Below, piece after piece: positions 50,641-61,545 of a stretch of DNA of 64,000 nt. Below the pieces are notes generated by a model, which worked only from the letters and a program-made list of their open reading frames with translations, was not told the origin of the DNA and did no database searches. Both the position numbers and the translations under genes were made by a program. This DNA comes from Proteles cristata cristata (taxonomy: Eukaryota; Chordata; Mammalia; Carnivora; Hyaenidae): the NCBI GenBank assembly GCA_017311185.1, contig JAESUZ010001527.1, positions 1-64,000 of the forward strand, in the 5' to 3' direction. The stretch's first letter is position 1, and each line of letters starts with the position of its first letter.

Positions 50641-51634
50641 ATATCATTTTATAAATGTAAGGTATGTCATTTAACTACAAGAGGGATTGAATGAGAATTT
50701 GGGAATGGCTTAGAACTAACTAGGTCTGCTAGACACTTTTTCCAGTATGAATTTATCCTTTTCCTACAGAATTCTTTCCTTCTAGAAATTGCCTTTCCAC
50801 TCCAACTCCATTCATAGCATCTGAGAGTGCTGACTTGTGAGTACAATGTGTATTGCTACCTTGAACTATAGTTGACTAATCTGTGGTCAGCACCAAAATC
50901 AAATAAGGCTACAGTCATTTTTTGAGATTCAAAGGAAAAGCAGGTGGTCTCAGGAACCACTGAATGAGAGTATGAAATTCAATTGACACTTCTCCAATCT
51001 CTGCTGTTTTCTGCACACTTGTCTCACTTTTCTTCCCTTATTCAATTTGTGTGTTCAGATCCTAATTTAAGGGATTTGGCTTAAATTAGTTTGAGTTGGG
51101 CTTCTGATACTTGCAATAAAAAAGTTCTATGTATACATCATCATAGTACATAAATATGATTCCAAGAATTACCTTTCCCACTTGTGTATTCATTATATGA
51201 CTTATAATAACTACCAAAATTCTACCATGTGAATAAATTCCAGATCATTAATCACCAATTACACGAAAGCTGTCTGACCACCCCAGTCAAAAACAATCTC
51301 TTCCGTGAACTCTTAAAGAACCCTCTCCCTCTCTTGTCTTACAGCCTATGACACTTACTCCATATTTTCTTTGTAGGTATCACATTATTAGCTGGAAATT
51401 TGTTTTAGTTATTTGTGTATGACTCATTACAATTATTAAAATGCAAAGAAAGACCTATCTAAGGTTATTATTATTATTACTACTATTATTATTAATTACT
51501 ATACTCTCTGCAAGCATGGCTAATGGTAAAATTTTACTAAACTTATTGAATAAGTGAAATAATCAATTAATAAATAAATAAGTCTTGGAGTTAACTAGTA
51601 GTATGCTCTTTATACTTCTTCACGTTATTAGTGG
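50641..51634. other. Intergenic sequence, no gene seen
   Basis: AT-rich noncoding DNA with a short ATT triplet repeat near 51468-51495. Confidence 0.5.
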
Positions 51635-51648
51635 TGTCTAGTTTTCTT

Positions 51649-51852
51649 TAAAACATTTTATCTTCATTTTTGAGAGAGAGAGACCAAGTGTGAGCAGGGG
51701 AGGAGCAGAGAGAGGAGACACAGAATCTGAAACAGGCTCCAGGCTCTGAGCAGTCAGCATAGAGTCTGACATGAGGCTCGAACTCATGAACTGCGAGATC
51801 ATGACCTGACCAGAAATTGGATGTTTACCCGACTGAGCCACCCAGACGCCCC
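51649..51852 (-). mobile_element. Feliform SINE with 14-bp TSD
   Basis: Reverse complement of a complete SINE ending in head 'gagccacccagacgcccc'. Flanks tgtctagttttctt (51635-51648) and tgtctggttttctt (51853-51866) differ at one base, so it is moderately old. Confidence 0.94.
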
Positions 51853-51866
51853 TGTCTGGTTTTCTT

Positions 51867-52249
51867 AGATGGCTCTCTGCTTACTTCTTGTGTAAAAATA
51901 TGGTGGCAAAGAAATCATCACTTTCAGTATTCCACCAAGACAATACAGTTCACCAATGGAAAAATTACTCAATTATTAGCTTAAGAAAACATATTCTTAA
52001 TTTTTTTGTGCTTCCACATACATTATGCAAGAGAAACTTTGTAACTACCCTTAATCATTTTCTTCCCATCTTGCCAATGAAAGATTATAGGAGACAGATG
52101 TTACCATTTCCACACACCATAATTCAATAGCACTTTTAGTCAACATCTGTGTTTTGATTTGGTCATTAACCCTTAATTTTAATATTGTCAACACTTTACC
52201 CATTGTTAGAAAAAATGATAAATAAATGTGAAAACATCTATTTCATATA
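51867..52249. other. Intergenic sequence, no gene seen
   Basis: Noncoding. The 80-codon frame at 51888-52130 shows no recognisable domain. Confidence 0.5.
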
Positions 52250-52475
52250 GACCAGAAATTCTCAACCTCGTCACTATTGACTATCTTGGTCTTGAAATTT
52301 CATTCTCTTGGGGCTTTCCCTGTACTTTGTAGAATATTTAGCAGCACTTCTAGTCTCCATCAAATAGATTCCAACAAAACGCGCCAGTTATGACAATCAA
52401 AAATGTCTCTGGATATTGCCAAATATTCCCTGGAGGGCAAAATTGTCCCAGATAAGAAACACTAATTTAGAAAAC
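52250..52475. mobile_element. MER5A-like hAT-Charlie DNA transposon
   Basis: Terminal-type 'gaaattctcaacctcg' and 'gataagaaacacta' ends bracket 'tttagcagcacttctagtct', 'cagttatgacaatcaaaaat' and 'tctggatattgccaaatatt', the diagnostic MER5A internal sequence. It is an ancient, nonautonomous, inactive copy. Confidence 0.85.
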
Positions 52476-52928
52476 ATATAATTACTATACTGTACTCTGT
52501 TTTGTAATAGCAAAATAAAATTATTTCTAACAAAATGTTCACAGAAAGCACAGAATTTTAACATTGGAAGAACTTAAAAACCAGAAAAATAACCCTTTTA
52601 TTTTACTAATGTATAAATTAAAAGTCAGAGAATAAGGAGACTTCTTCACAAACACAGAGTGAGGTAATTGACAGATTTGTCTTATATTCAAATTTCCTGA
52701 TCCCTCTTTAGGGTTGAACGACCATAGCATGCTCAAATTAGGAAACCCTATTAACATATTCAGAGTTTGCCAGTAAGACACTTGAATACCACCTAAAATT
52801 GATTGTTTGACTACTTCTCCAGCAGGATTGGTTGCATAATTTGTAGATCCCATTAGAAAATTAAAATGTGGGCTCCCTTGTTTTAAAAGCAAGAAAAATG
52901 TTAAGCTTTTTTCTTTCTTTTGTTGTAT
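52476..52928. other. Intergenic sequence, no gene seen
   Basis: Noncoding. The 117-codon minus-strand frame at 52539-52892 has no recognisable domain and lies in AT-rich DNA. Confidence 0.5.
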
Positions 52929-52941
52929 GTTTCTTTACCTT

Positions 52942-54150
52942 TTTTTTTTCTTCCAAGACTTTATTTAAATTCTAGATAGTTAACACATAGTATAATATTG
53001 GTTTCAGGAATAGTATTTAGTAATTCATCACTTACATGCAACATCCAGAGCTCATTGTAACAAGTGTCCACCTTAAGGCTCATCACCACATCTACCCATC
53101 CCCATCCACCTCCCTCCATCAATTCCAAGTTTCTTATCTATCTTTAAGAGTCTCTTATGATTTGTTTCCCTCTCTACTTTTTTTATCCCTTCCCATATGT
53201 TTTATATCCTAAATTACTCATATGAGTGAAGTCATTTGGTATTTGTCTTTCTCTGATCTATTTTGCTTAGCATAATAGAGTCTAGCTCCTTCCACATCAT
53301 TGCAAATGGAAAGATTTCATTCTTTTTGATGACTGAATAACATTCCATTGTAGATGGAATATATTGCACAACTTCTTCTTTATCCATTCATCAGTCAATA
53401 GAAATTTAGGCTATTTCCATGATTTGAATATTGTTGATAATGCTGCTATAAACATTGGTGTGCATGTATACCTTTGAATCAGTATTTTTGTATCCTTTAG
53501 TTAAATACCTACTAGTGCAGTTGCTGGATGGTTGGGTAGTTCTATTTCTAACTGTTTGAGGAAACTGCATATTGTTTTTCACAGTGGCTGCACCTGTGCA
53601 GAAGTGTTCCCACCAAAAGTGCAAAAGTGTTCCCCTTTCTCCACATTCTCACCAACATCTATCTTTTCCTGTGTTATTAATATCAGCCATTCTGATAGGA
53701 GTGAGGTGGTATCTGATTGTGGCTTTGATTTGTATTTCCCTGATGCTGAGTGATATTGAGCATCTATCTATTCATGTGTCTGTTAGCAGTCTGTATGTCT
53801 GCTTCGGAAAAAAGTCATTAACGACTTCTGTCCATTTTTAAATTGGATCATTTGTCTTTTGGGTTTTGAATTTTATAAGTTTCTTACATATTTGGACACT
53901 AACCTTTTATCAGATATGTCATTTGCAAATATTTTCTCCCATTCGGAAGGTTGCCTTTTAGTTTTGTTGATTTTTTCCATTGTTGTGCAGAAGTATATCT
54001 TGATGAAGTCCCCATAGTTTACTTTGCATGTTTTTCTCTTCCCTCAGGAGGCATACCTAAAAAGATGTTACTGTGGCTGAGGTTAAAGAGTTTGATGTCT
54101 GTTTTGTCCTGTAGGATTTCTATGGTTTCCTGTCTCACATGTTGGTCTTT
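52942..54150 (-). mobile_element. Older L1, 3' portion
   Basis: Poly(T), then 'tttaaattctagatagttaa' and 'cacttacatgcaacatccag', the complement of an older carnivore L1 3' UTR. It continues into the ORF2 C-terminal region (ttttatcagatatgtcattt near 53907). It stops near 54150 at a SINE tail. A 13-bp sequence just before its poly(T) (tttctttaccttt, 52930-52942) also occurs at 60909-60921. Confidence 0.85.
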
Positions 54151-54154
54151 CATT

Positions 54155-54205
54155 CTTTTTTTTTATGTTTTATTTATTTCTAATAGAGAGAGAGAGAGAG
54201 AGAAT
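54155..54205 (-). mobile_element. SINE 3' tail remnant
   Basis: Poly(T), 'ttatttatttctaatagaga' and a (GA) run are the complement of a SINE 3' end. The body and head are missing and younger-type L1 sequence begins directly, which marks a deletion or fusion junction. Confidence 0.7.
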
Positions 54206-54259
54206 GAACTATTTTCCCCTTTCTTCGTCCCCATTATCCTCCATTAAGTTCCTCCATAT

Positions 54260-57200
54260 CCTCCTATACGTGCAAACATATGGTACCTGTCCTTCTCTGC
54301 CTGACTTAGTTCACTCAGCATAACACCTTCAAGGTCAATCCATGTTGCTACACATGGCCAGATTTCATTCTTTCTCATTGCCATGCAGTATTCCATCGTA
54401 TAGATAAACCACATCTTCTTGATCCACTCGTCCTTGATGGACACTTAGGCTCTTTACATATTATGGCTATTTTTGAGAGTGCTGCTATGAATGTTGGGGT
54501 ACATGTGCTCCTATGCATCAGCACTACTGTATCATTTGGGTAAATTCTTAGTGGTGCTATTGCTGAGTCATAGGGGAGTTCTATTGTTATTTTTTTGTGG
54601 AACCTCCACGCTGTTTTCCAGAGGGGCTTCAACAGTGTGCATTCTCACCAAAAGTGTGGGAAGGTGCCTGTTTCTCCACATCCTCGTCAGCATCTATAGT
54701 CTCCTAATTTGTTCATTTTAGCCACTCTGACTGGCGTGAGGTGGTATCTCAGTGTGGTTTTGATGTGTATTTCCCTGATGAGGAGGGATGCTGGGCATCG
54801 TTTCATATGTCTGTTGGCCACCTGGATGTCCTCGGTGGAGTAGTGTCTGTTCATATCTTCTGCCCATTTCTTCACTGGGTTGTTTGTTTTTCGGGTGTGG
54901 AGTTTGGTGAGTTCCTTATAGATTTTGGATATTAACTCTTTATGTGATATATCATTTGCAACTATCTTTTCCCATTCCGTTGGTTGCCTATTAGTTTCAT
55001 GGATTGATTCTGTTGCTGTGCAGAAGCTTTTAATCTTGATGAGGTCCCAAGAGTTCATGTTTGCTCTTGATTCCCTTTCTTTTGGGGATATGTCAAGTAA
55101 GAAATTGCTGCGGTGGAGGTCAAGGACGTTGTTTCCTGCTTTCTCCTCTAGGGTTTTGATGGTTTCCTGTCTCACGTTCAGGTCCTTTTGCCATTTTGAG
55201 TTTATTTTTGTGTATGGTGTGAGAAAATGATCTAGTTTCATTCTTCTACATGTTTCTGTCCAGTTCCCCCAGCACCATCTGTTAACGAGGCTGTCTTTTT
55301 TTCCATTGGATCCTCTTTCCTCCTTTGTCAAAGATGCGTTGGCTGTATACTTTTGGGTCCAATTCTTAGTTCTCAATTCTATTCCATTCGTCTATGGGTC
55401 TGTTTTTGTGCCAATACCATACTGTCTTGATGATGACAGCTTTGTAGTAGAGGCTAAAGCCTGGGATGGTGATGCCTCCCGTTTTGGTTTTCTTCGTCAA
55501 TATTACTTTGGCTATTCAGGGTCTTTTGTGCTTCCATACACATTTTTGGATAGTTTGTTCTAGTTTTGAGAAGACTGCTGGTGCAACTTTGATTGGGATT
55601 GCGTTGAATGTGTAGATTGCTTTGGGTAGTAATGACATTTTGACTATATGTATTCTTCCTATCCATGAGCATGGAATGTTTTTCCATTTCTTTGTGTCTT
55701 CTTCAATTTCCTTCATAAGATTTTTATTGTATTCATCATACAGATCTCTTATATTCTTGGTTAGGTTTATTCCTAGGTATTTTATGTTTGTGTGTGTGTG
55801 TATGCAATTGTGAATGGGATCAGTTTCTTGATTTCTTTTTCTGTTGCTTCATTGTTGGTGTATAAAGATGCAACCGATTTATGTACATTGATTTTGTACC
55901 CTGAAACTTTGATGAATTCTTGGAATACTTCTACTAGGCTTCTGGTGGAGTCTGTCGGGTTTTCTATGTAAAGTATCATGTCATCTGCAAAAAGTGAAAG
56001 TTTGACTTCTTCCTTGCCAATTCTGATGCCTTTTATTTCCTTTTGTTGTCTTATGTTTGATACTAGGACTTTCAGCACTATGTTAAACAACAGTGGTGAG
56101 AATGGACATCCCTGTCGTGTTCCTGATCTCAGGGAGAAAGCTCTCAGTTTTTCCCCATTGAGGATGATGTTAGCTGAGGGCTTCTCATAGATGGCTTTTA
56201 TAATGTGTAAGTCGGTACATTCTATCCCGACTTTCTGGAGGGTCTTAATTAAGAGGGGATGATGTAATTTGTCAAATGCTTTTTCTGCATCTATTGACAG
56301 GACCATATGGTTTTTTATATTTTCTTTTGTTGATGGAATGGATCACATTGATTGATTTGCGAATATTGACCAGCCCTATAACCCAGGAATGAATCCCACT
56401 AGATCTTGGTGGGTAATTCTTTTTATGTGCTGTTGAATTCGATTTGCAAGTATCTTGTTGAGGATTTGTGCATCCGTATTCATCAAGGATATTGGCCTGT
56501 AGTTCTGTTTTTTGCTGGGTCTCTCTCTGGCTTGGGAATCAAAGTGATGCTGGCTTCATAAAATGAGTCCAGAAGTTTTCTTCCGATTTCTATTTTTTGG
56601 AATAGTTTGAAAAGAATGGGTATTAATTCTGTATTAAATGTCTGGTAGAATTCCCCAGGGAAGCTATCTGTCCCAGGGCTCTTATTTTTTGGAAGAAAAT
56701 TTTGATAACTGATTGATTTCCTCACTTGTTATGGATCTCTTCAGTTTTTCTCTCTTCTGGTTTGAAGTTGGTAGTGAGTGTGTGTTTAGGAATTTGTCCA
56801 TTTCTTCTAAGTTTTCCAGTTTTTTGGCATATAGTTTTTCATAGTATTCCCTGACAATTGTTTGTATTTCTGAGGGATTGGTTGTAATCCGTTCATTTTC
56901 ATTCATGATTGCTGTCTCTTTTCTTTTTGAGAAGCCTGGCTAGGGTTGTCAATTTTTTTTTTATTTCTTCAAAAAAAACAACTCTTGGTTTCATTGATCT
57001 GTCCAACTGTTTCTTTGGTTTCTATATTGTTTATTTCTGCCCTGATTTTTATCATTTATTTTCTTCTACTGGGTTTGGGTGCTTTTCTTGCTCTCCCTCT
57101 AGTTGCTTTAGGTGCGCTGTTAGATTTTGCACTTGTGCTTTTCTAAATTCTTGAAATAGGCCTGGAATGCAATGTACTTAGGACTGCTTTCAGCGCATCC

Positions 57201-58060
57201 CAAAGTTTAGATTGTTCTATTCTCATTTTCATTTGTTTCCATATATTTTTAAATGTCTTCTCTAATTGCCTGATTGGCCCATTCATTCTTTAGTAGGGTG
57301 TTCTTTAGCCTCCATGTTTTTGGGGGGTTTTCTAGACTTCTTCTTGTGATTGATTTCAAGTTTCGTGGCATTGTGATCTGAAAGTGTTATGGTATGATCT
57401 CAATTATTTTATATTTATTGAGGGCTGCTTTATGTCCTAGTATGTGATCTGTCTTGGAGAATGTGCCTTGCGCACTTGAGAGGAATGTGAATTCCATAGC
57501 TTCAGGATGTAGAATTCTAAATATATCTGTCAAATCAATTTGGTCCAATGTGTCATTTAATTCCATTGTGTCTTTATCGATTTTCTGTATAATTGATCTC
57601 TCCATTGCTGTAAGTGGAATATTATAGTCCCCTGCTGTTATTGATAAGACTGTTTCTGTTTGTGATTAATTGTTTTATGTATCTAGGTGGTCCCATGTTT
57701 GGTGAGTAGACATTTATAATTGTTAGCTCTTCCTGATGGAGGGACACTTTAATTATTATATAACGCCCTTCTTCATCTCTTTTTACTGTCCCGTTTTTCT
57801 GATATAAGTATAGCTATTCCAGCTTTTTATTTTTTTTTACTTCCTGTAACATGATAGATATATCTCCATCCCCTTACTTTCAATCTGAGGGTGTCTTCCT
57901 GTCTAAAATGAGTTTTTTTGTAGACAGCAAATAGATGAATTTTTTTTAATCCATTCTGTTACCCTATGTCTTTGGATTTGGGCATTTAGTCCATTTGCAT
58001 TCAGTGTTATTATTGATAGATTGGTTTAGAGTCATTGTGTCGTTTGTGTGATTCATGCTT
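54260..58060 (-). pseudogene. L1 ORF2 remnant on minus strand
   Basis: Reverse-transcriptase sequence is readable in pieces: 56306-55782 with [29 protein letters not shown] and [16 protein letters not shown], and upstream KSPGTDSFPGEFYQTF. The C-terminal region is the 229-codon frame at 55376-54687, and the tail WIKKMWFIYTMEYCMAMRKN is near 54360-54425. Endonuclease sequence lies toward 58000 but is broken. Multiple shifts and stops inactivate it. Confidence 0.88.
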
Positions 58061-58104
58061 GTGGTGTGTCTCTAGCATCTTGTGTTCCTTGCAACATTTC
58101 CCTC

Positions 58105-58996
58105 AGAGAGCCCCTTCAGGATTGCTTGTAGAGCTGGTTTAGTGGTGACAATTCTTTAAATTTTTGTTTCTTTGGAACGACTTTTATCTCTCTTTCTATT
58201 CTGAATGATAGGCTTGCTGGATAGAGGATTCTTGGCTGCATATTTTTTCTGTTCATCACATAGAAGACCCTCTGCCATTCTTTTCTGGCCTGTCAAGTTT
58301 CAGTCGAAAGTTCTGTCACCCCTCTGATAGGTTTCTGTTTGTATCTTAAGGCCTTTTTCTCCCTAGCTGTTTTCAAAATTCTCTCTTTGTCCTTATATTT
58401 TGCCATTTTCACTATGATATGTTGTGCAGAAGATCGATTCAAGTTACGTCAAGGGGAGTTCTCTGTGCCTCTTGAATTTCAACGTCTACTTCCCTCCCCT
58501 GATTGGAAAAGCTCTCTGCTATATTTTGTTCCAGGACTCCTTCAGCACCTTTCCCTCTCTCTTCCTCTTCCGTGTTTCTTATGATACAGATACTGTTCCT
58601 TTTGATTGTATCGCTGAGCTCTCGAACTCTTCTTTCATGTTTCTGGATCAGTTGATCTCTTTTTTTCTCCGTTTCTTCTTTTTCTATAATTGTGTCTTCT
58701 GAATCGCTTATTCTCCTTTTTGCCTCTTCAATCCGTGTATCGCACGCCTCCAGTTTATTATGTATCTCATTTTTAGCATTTTAAAATTCATTATTATTAT
58801 TTTTACGCTGCATAGTGTTTGTAGCCACAGTTTCTCTGATGTCCTCCATGCTTTTTTCAAGCCCATTGACTATTTTTGTGATTATTGTTCTAAATTTTTG
58901 TTCAGTTATTTTGCTTATATCTGTTTTGAGCAGTTCTTTAGCTGTCATTTCTTCCTGGAATTTCTTGGGAGGAGAGCTCTTTAATTTCATCATTTT
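58105..58996 (-). pseudogene. L1 ORF1 remnant on minus strand
   Basis: It starts MKLKSSPPKKFQEEMTAKEL and continues with LEKSMEDIRETVATNTMQRK, matching the plus-strand copy at 35660. An expansion of AAT-type codons and stops interrupt it after about 70 residues. The C-terminal part is out of frame. Confidence 0.85.
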
Positions 58997-60904
58997 GGTA
59001 AGCTTTCTTTCTCTTGTTAGTTTTAAAAGCTTGTTATGCACGCTGCACCTATGAGCGCTGCTGTATCCAAGAAGGCTCTTTGACTATCCAGGGTTTATTC
59101 ATTCAGAAAGTGTTCTTTGAATGGTATCTCTTGGTCTCTCTTGTTGACACCTTGGTTATTTTATTTTCCTACTAGTAGTGGTATTTGGGACCCTCCACCA
59201 TGTGTACTTTGGCTTGTTTCTTGAGGTAGCCCTGGAGAAGAAAACAGACAGGCAAACTCAGAGAAAATGAAGGCACAGAAACGCACAGACAAATCCAACA
59301 AACATGCAAACCGAAAGAAAAAATGAAAAACTAGAGAGCAAAGAGGGAGGAGGAAAGACGAATAATAAGAAATAAAAATACATAAAAAAGAAGAAAAGAA
59401 GAAAGGAAAAGGAAAAAAGAAGAAACCCAATAGACAAAGAACAGTTTAAAGCATATAACCAGATTTCCCAGCTACAAAAAAAAAAAAAAAAAAACATAGC
59501 CGGGTGTATGCAGTGCTGGTTGAAGAGCATAGAGATAGAGAGAAATGACAGGGCGGGGATAAGGAAAACTTGGAAATGAAATGAGCAGGCAGAAGGAATA
59601 AGAAACTTTTTTAAAGAGCGAAAGAGTGGAATATCATTCTAGAAGAGGTGAAAGAAATGACCATGGTGTTATCCAGGGAAACTATATAGTCTGATTACTC
59701 CATAGAGAAAGAGATGAAAACGTAGGTAGGTGTAGAATTTACATCTATAGAACGGATTAAATGTAACTATTTAAGCAAGCCAGTGACCAGAATGAATCAG
59801 GGTAGTGCATCCATGTTGGTCTTGCCCTGGTACCAGTAAAAAAAAAAAAAAAAAAAAAAAATACAATTAAATAAAATTAAATAAAAATTTAAAAAAGATA
59901 CAGATAAATTTTTTTAAAAAAAGGAAGAGGGCAGCTCTCTAGCACGGATTTGCGTGGTTTGATCCAGTGCTCCCTGTGGGAGTCCTACCTTGATGGTTGT
60001 GGGGAGAAGAATGGAGTCGCTTCAGTCCCTTCTTGAACCAAGTACTGCAACTGACATTTTTGGGTGTGTAAACTTCCTGTGCCGGGGGCGCGGCCAAGGT
60101 GGGCCCTGCTCTATATCCCAAGCCAGGCCTCATTTCCAGATCCCAGTCCGTGCGCCCCACTGAAATTGCCGGAAACATAAACTCGCAGGCTAGCCCCTCA
60201 GCACAGCCCCAAGCCTCTTGAGTTCCCCCTGCGTATTGAGCCAAAAGCTACTTCTCCGTCTCCTGCAGGTCGGGTTGGTGAGCGAGGAGCAGTTTCATCC
60301 GGGGTTGCCTAGGACGAGCCCGTCCCACCCAGGGTCAGCTAGAGAGAAGGAAACCGGGTCCCTCTATGTCCCGTCGCCCAAGACACAACTCACGGGTAAT
60401 CTCCCAGCTTTAAGCATTTTGCTTCCCCTCTAGGGATCCAGCCGAGCCAGAAACACAAAGGTGCGGCCGCCGTGCATCCCCTCCACGTCGAGGTGGAGAG
60501 TGGGGAGCAGTTTCCCAGGGGGTCGCCTGGGATGGGTACGTCCCCCATAGGGTCAGCTGGAGAGCAGGAAACTGGATCCTTCTGTGTTCCAAGCGGAGGT
60601 TTTTCTCTTCTCCAGCGACAGCGAGAACTCAGTGTCCTGAGCAGTTTCAGCCACTCTCTTTCCCCTCTAGACTCCCCGCAGAGGGGGATCGCCCCCGTCC
60701 CTCTGTGTCTCTTGTCCAGGCCTGATTTTATCTTCCCCAGTTCGCATTCAGGCTAGAAGATTTTCTCAGTGGACTCTGTCTCCTTTTGCTCCCAAACTCC
60801 TGGATTCTGTAAAGGTTCTTATGGCTTCAGGCCTTCTCTGTGTGAGAGATGGGGACGAGTAAAATGTACTGAGCTCCCTACTTCTCTGCCATCTTGCCCC
60901 CTCT
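58997..60904 (-). promoter_or_regulatory. L1 5' UTR, minus strand
   Basis: GC-rich (59930-60800), with long A-runs at 59476-59494 and 59838-59861 on the plus strand. It ends at the element's 5' terminus near 60904. The frames inside it (for example 59939-60756 on both strands) are shadows of this leader, not genes. Confidence 0.7.
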
Positions 60905-60921
60905 CAGACCTTTCTTTACCT

Positions 60922-61439
60922 TTAATAGTGTTTTTATTTGATTTCTGATGTTGCAGTCCCTCAGAAATGGAGATACTTGTGGAGCAAGTACAAGCCGAAA
61001 GTCTGCTACACTACTTGATGCATACCCATAAGCTGTTTACTTTTCCCTCCCACAGCCCCTGGATTAACGTACCATGCCTTCTGAAAGGAGGTAGGAAATC
61101 AAGTAAGGCATTTATCTTTACAAGAACCCTACTCACAGTGGGTGAAGGACCCCCAAATGTGACTGAACACTAACACTTATTCCTGGATTGGGACTGGTTG
61201 ATGTGCAACAGGTTCATTTTTGCCCAAGCCACAATACTGTCATCCCAGGTCATAGATGGCCACCACCATGTCCCAGTCGAAAACTCACAGGGGTCTCAAA
61301 CATTCCCAAAGATGGAGAGGAGCAGTGGTCTATGGGCACTAAGAAATCATCTTAGGGAGGCAGAGAGGCAGTGAGAAGAAAGATTACACATGAGGCCAGG
61401 CTCCAAACTTGTCATATGTTCCACTGTTTGCTTGGATTT
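60922..61439. other. Intergenic sequence, no gene seen
   Basis: Mixed-composition noncoding DNA. The 68-codon frame at 60967-61173 has no recognisable domain. Part may belong to the diverged repeat that follows. Confidence 0.45.
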
Positions 61440-61545
61440 TAAGTACAAAACACAATTCAAAGATAAAATTACTTAGAATTTTAAGCTGGTTACTTCAGGG
61501 CATTAAACTCTAAGCATTAAATCCCCTTCTTAGTGCCGTGCCTTG
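61440..61545 (+). mobile_element. Second copy of the hAT-like repeat seen at 49998-50420
   Basis: 'acaaaacacaattcaaagat' with 'ttagaattttaagc' and 'gggcattaaactctaagcat' aligns by eye with 50268-50340. Highly diverged; family not named. Confidence 0.45.

Larger units (their letters stand above)
54215..60904 (-). mobile_element. Near full-length L1, missing the last part of its 3' UTR
   Basis: Reading the minus strand, the element begins at the L1 5' end ('gagggggcaagatggcagag', complement at about 60904). It contains a GC-rich 5' UTR, ORF1, ORF2 and the start of the 3' UTR. By comparison with the copy ending at 49140, roughly the last 180 bp and the poly(A) are absent, replaced by a SINE tail. 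It is about 6.7 kb. All ORFs are interrupted. Confidence 0.92.

Noticed and set aside
52539..52892. 117-codon minus-strand frame as a possible small protein gene
   Set aside because: AT-rich, no domain, no promoter or splice context; frames of this length arise by chance in 64 kb.
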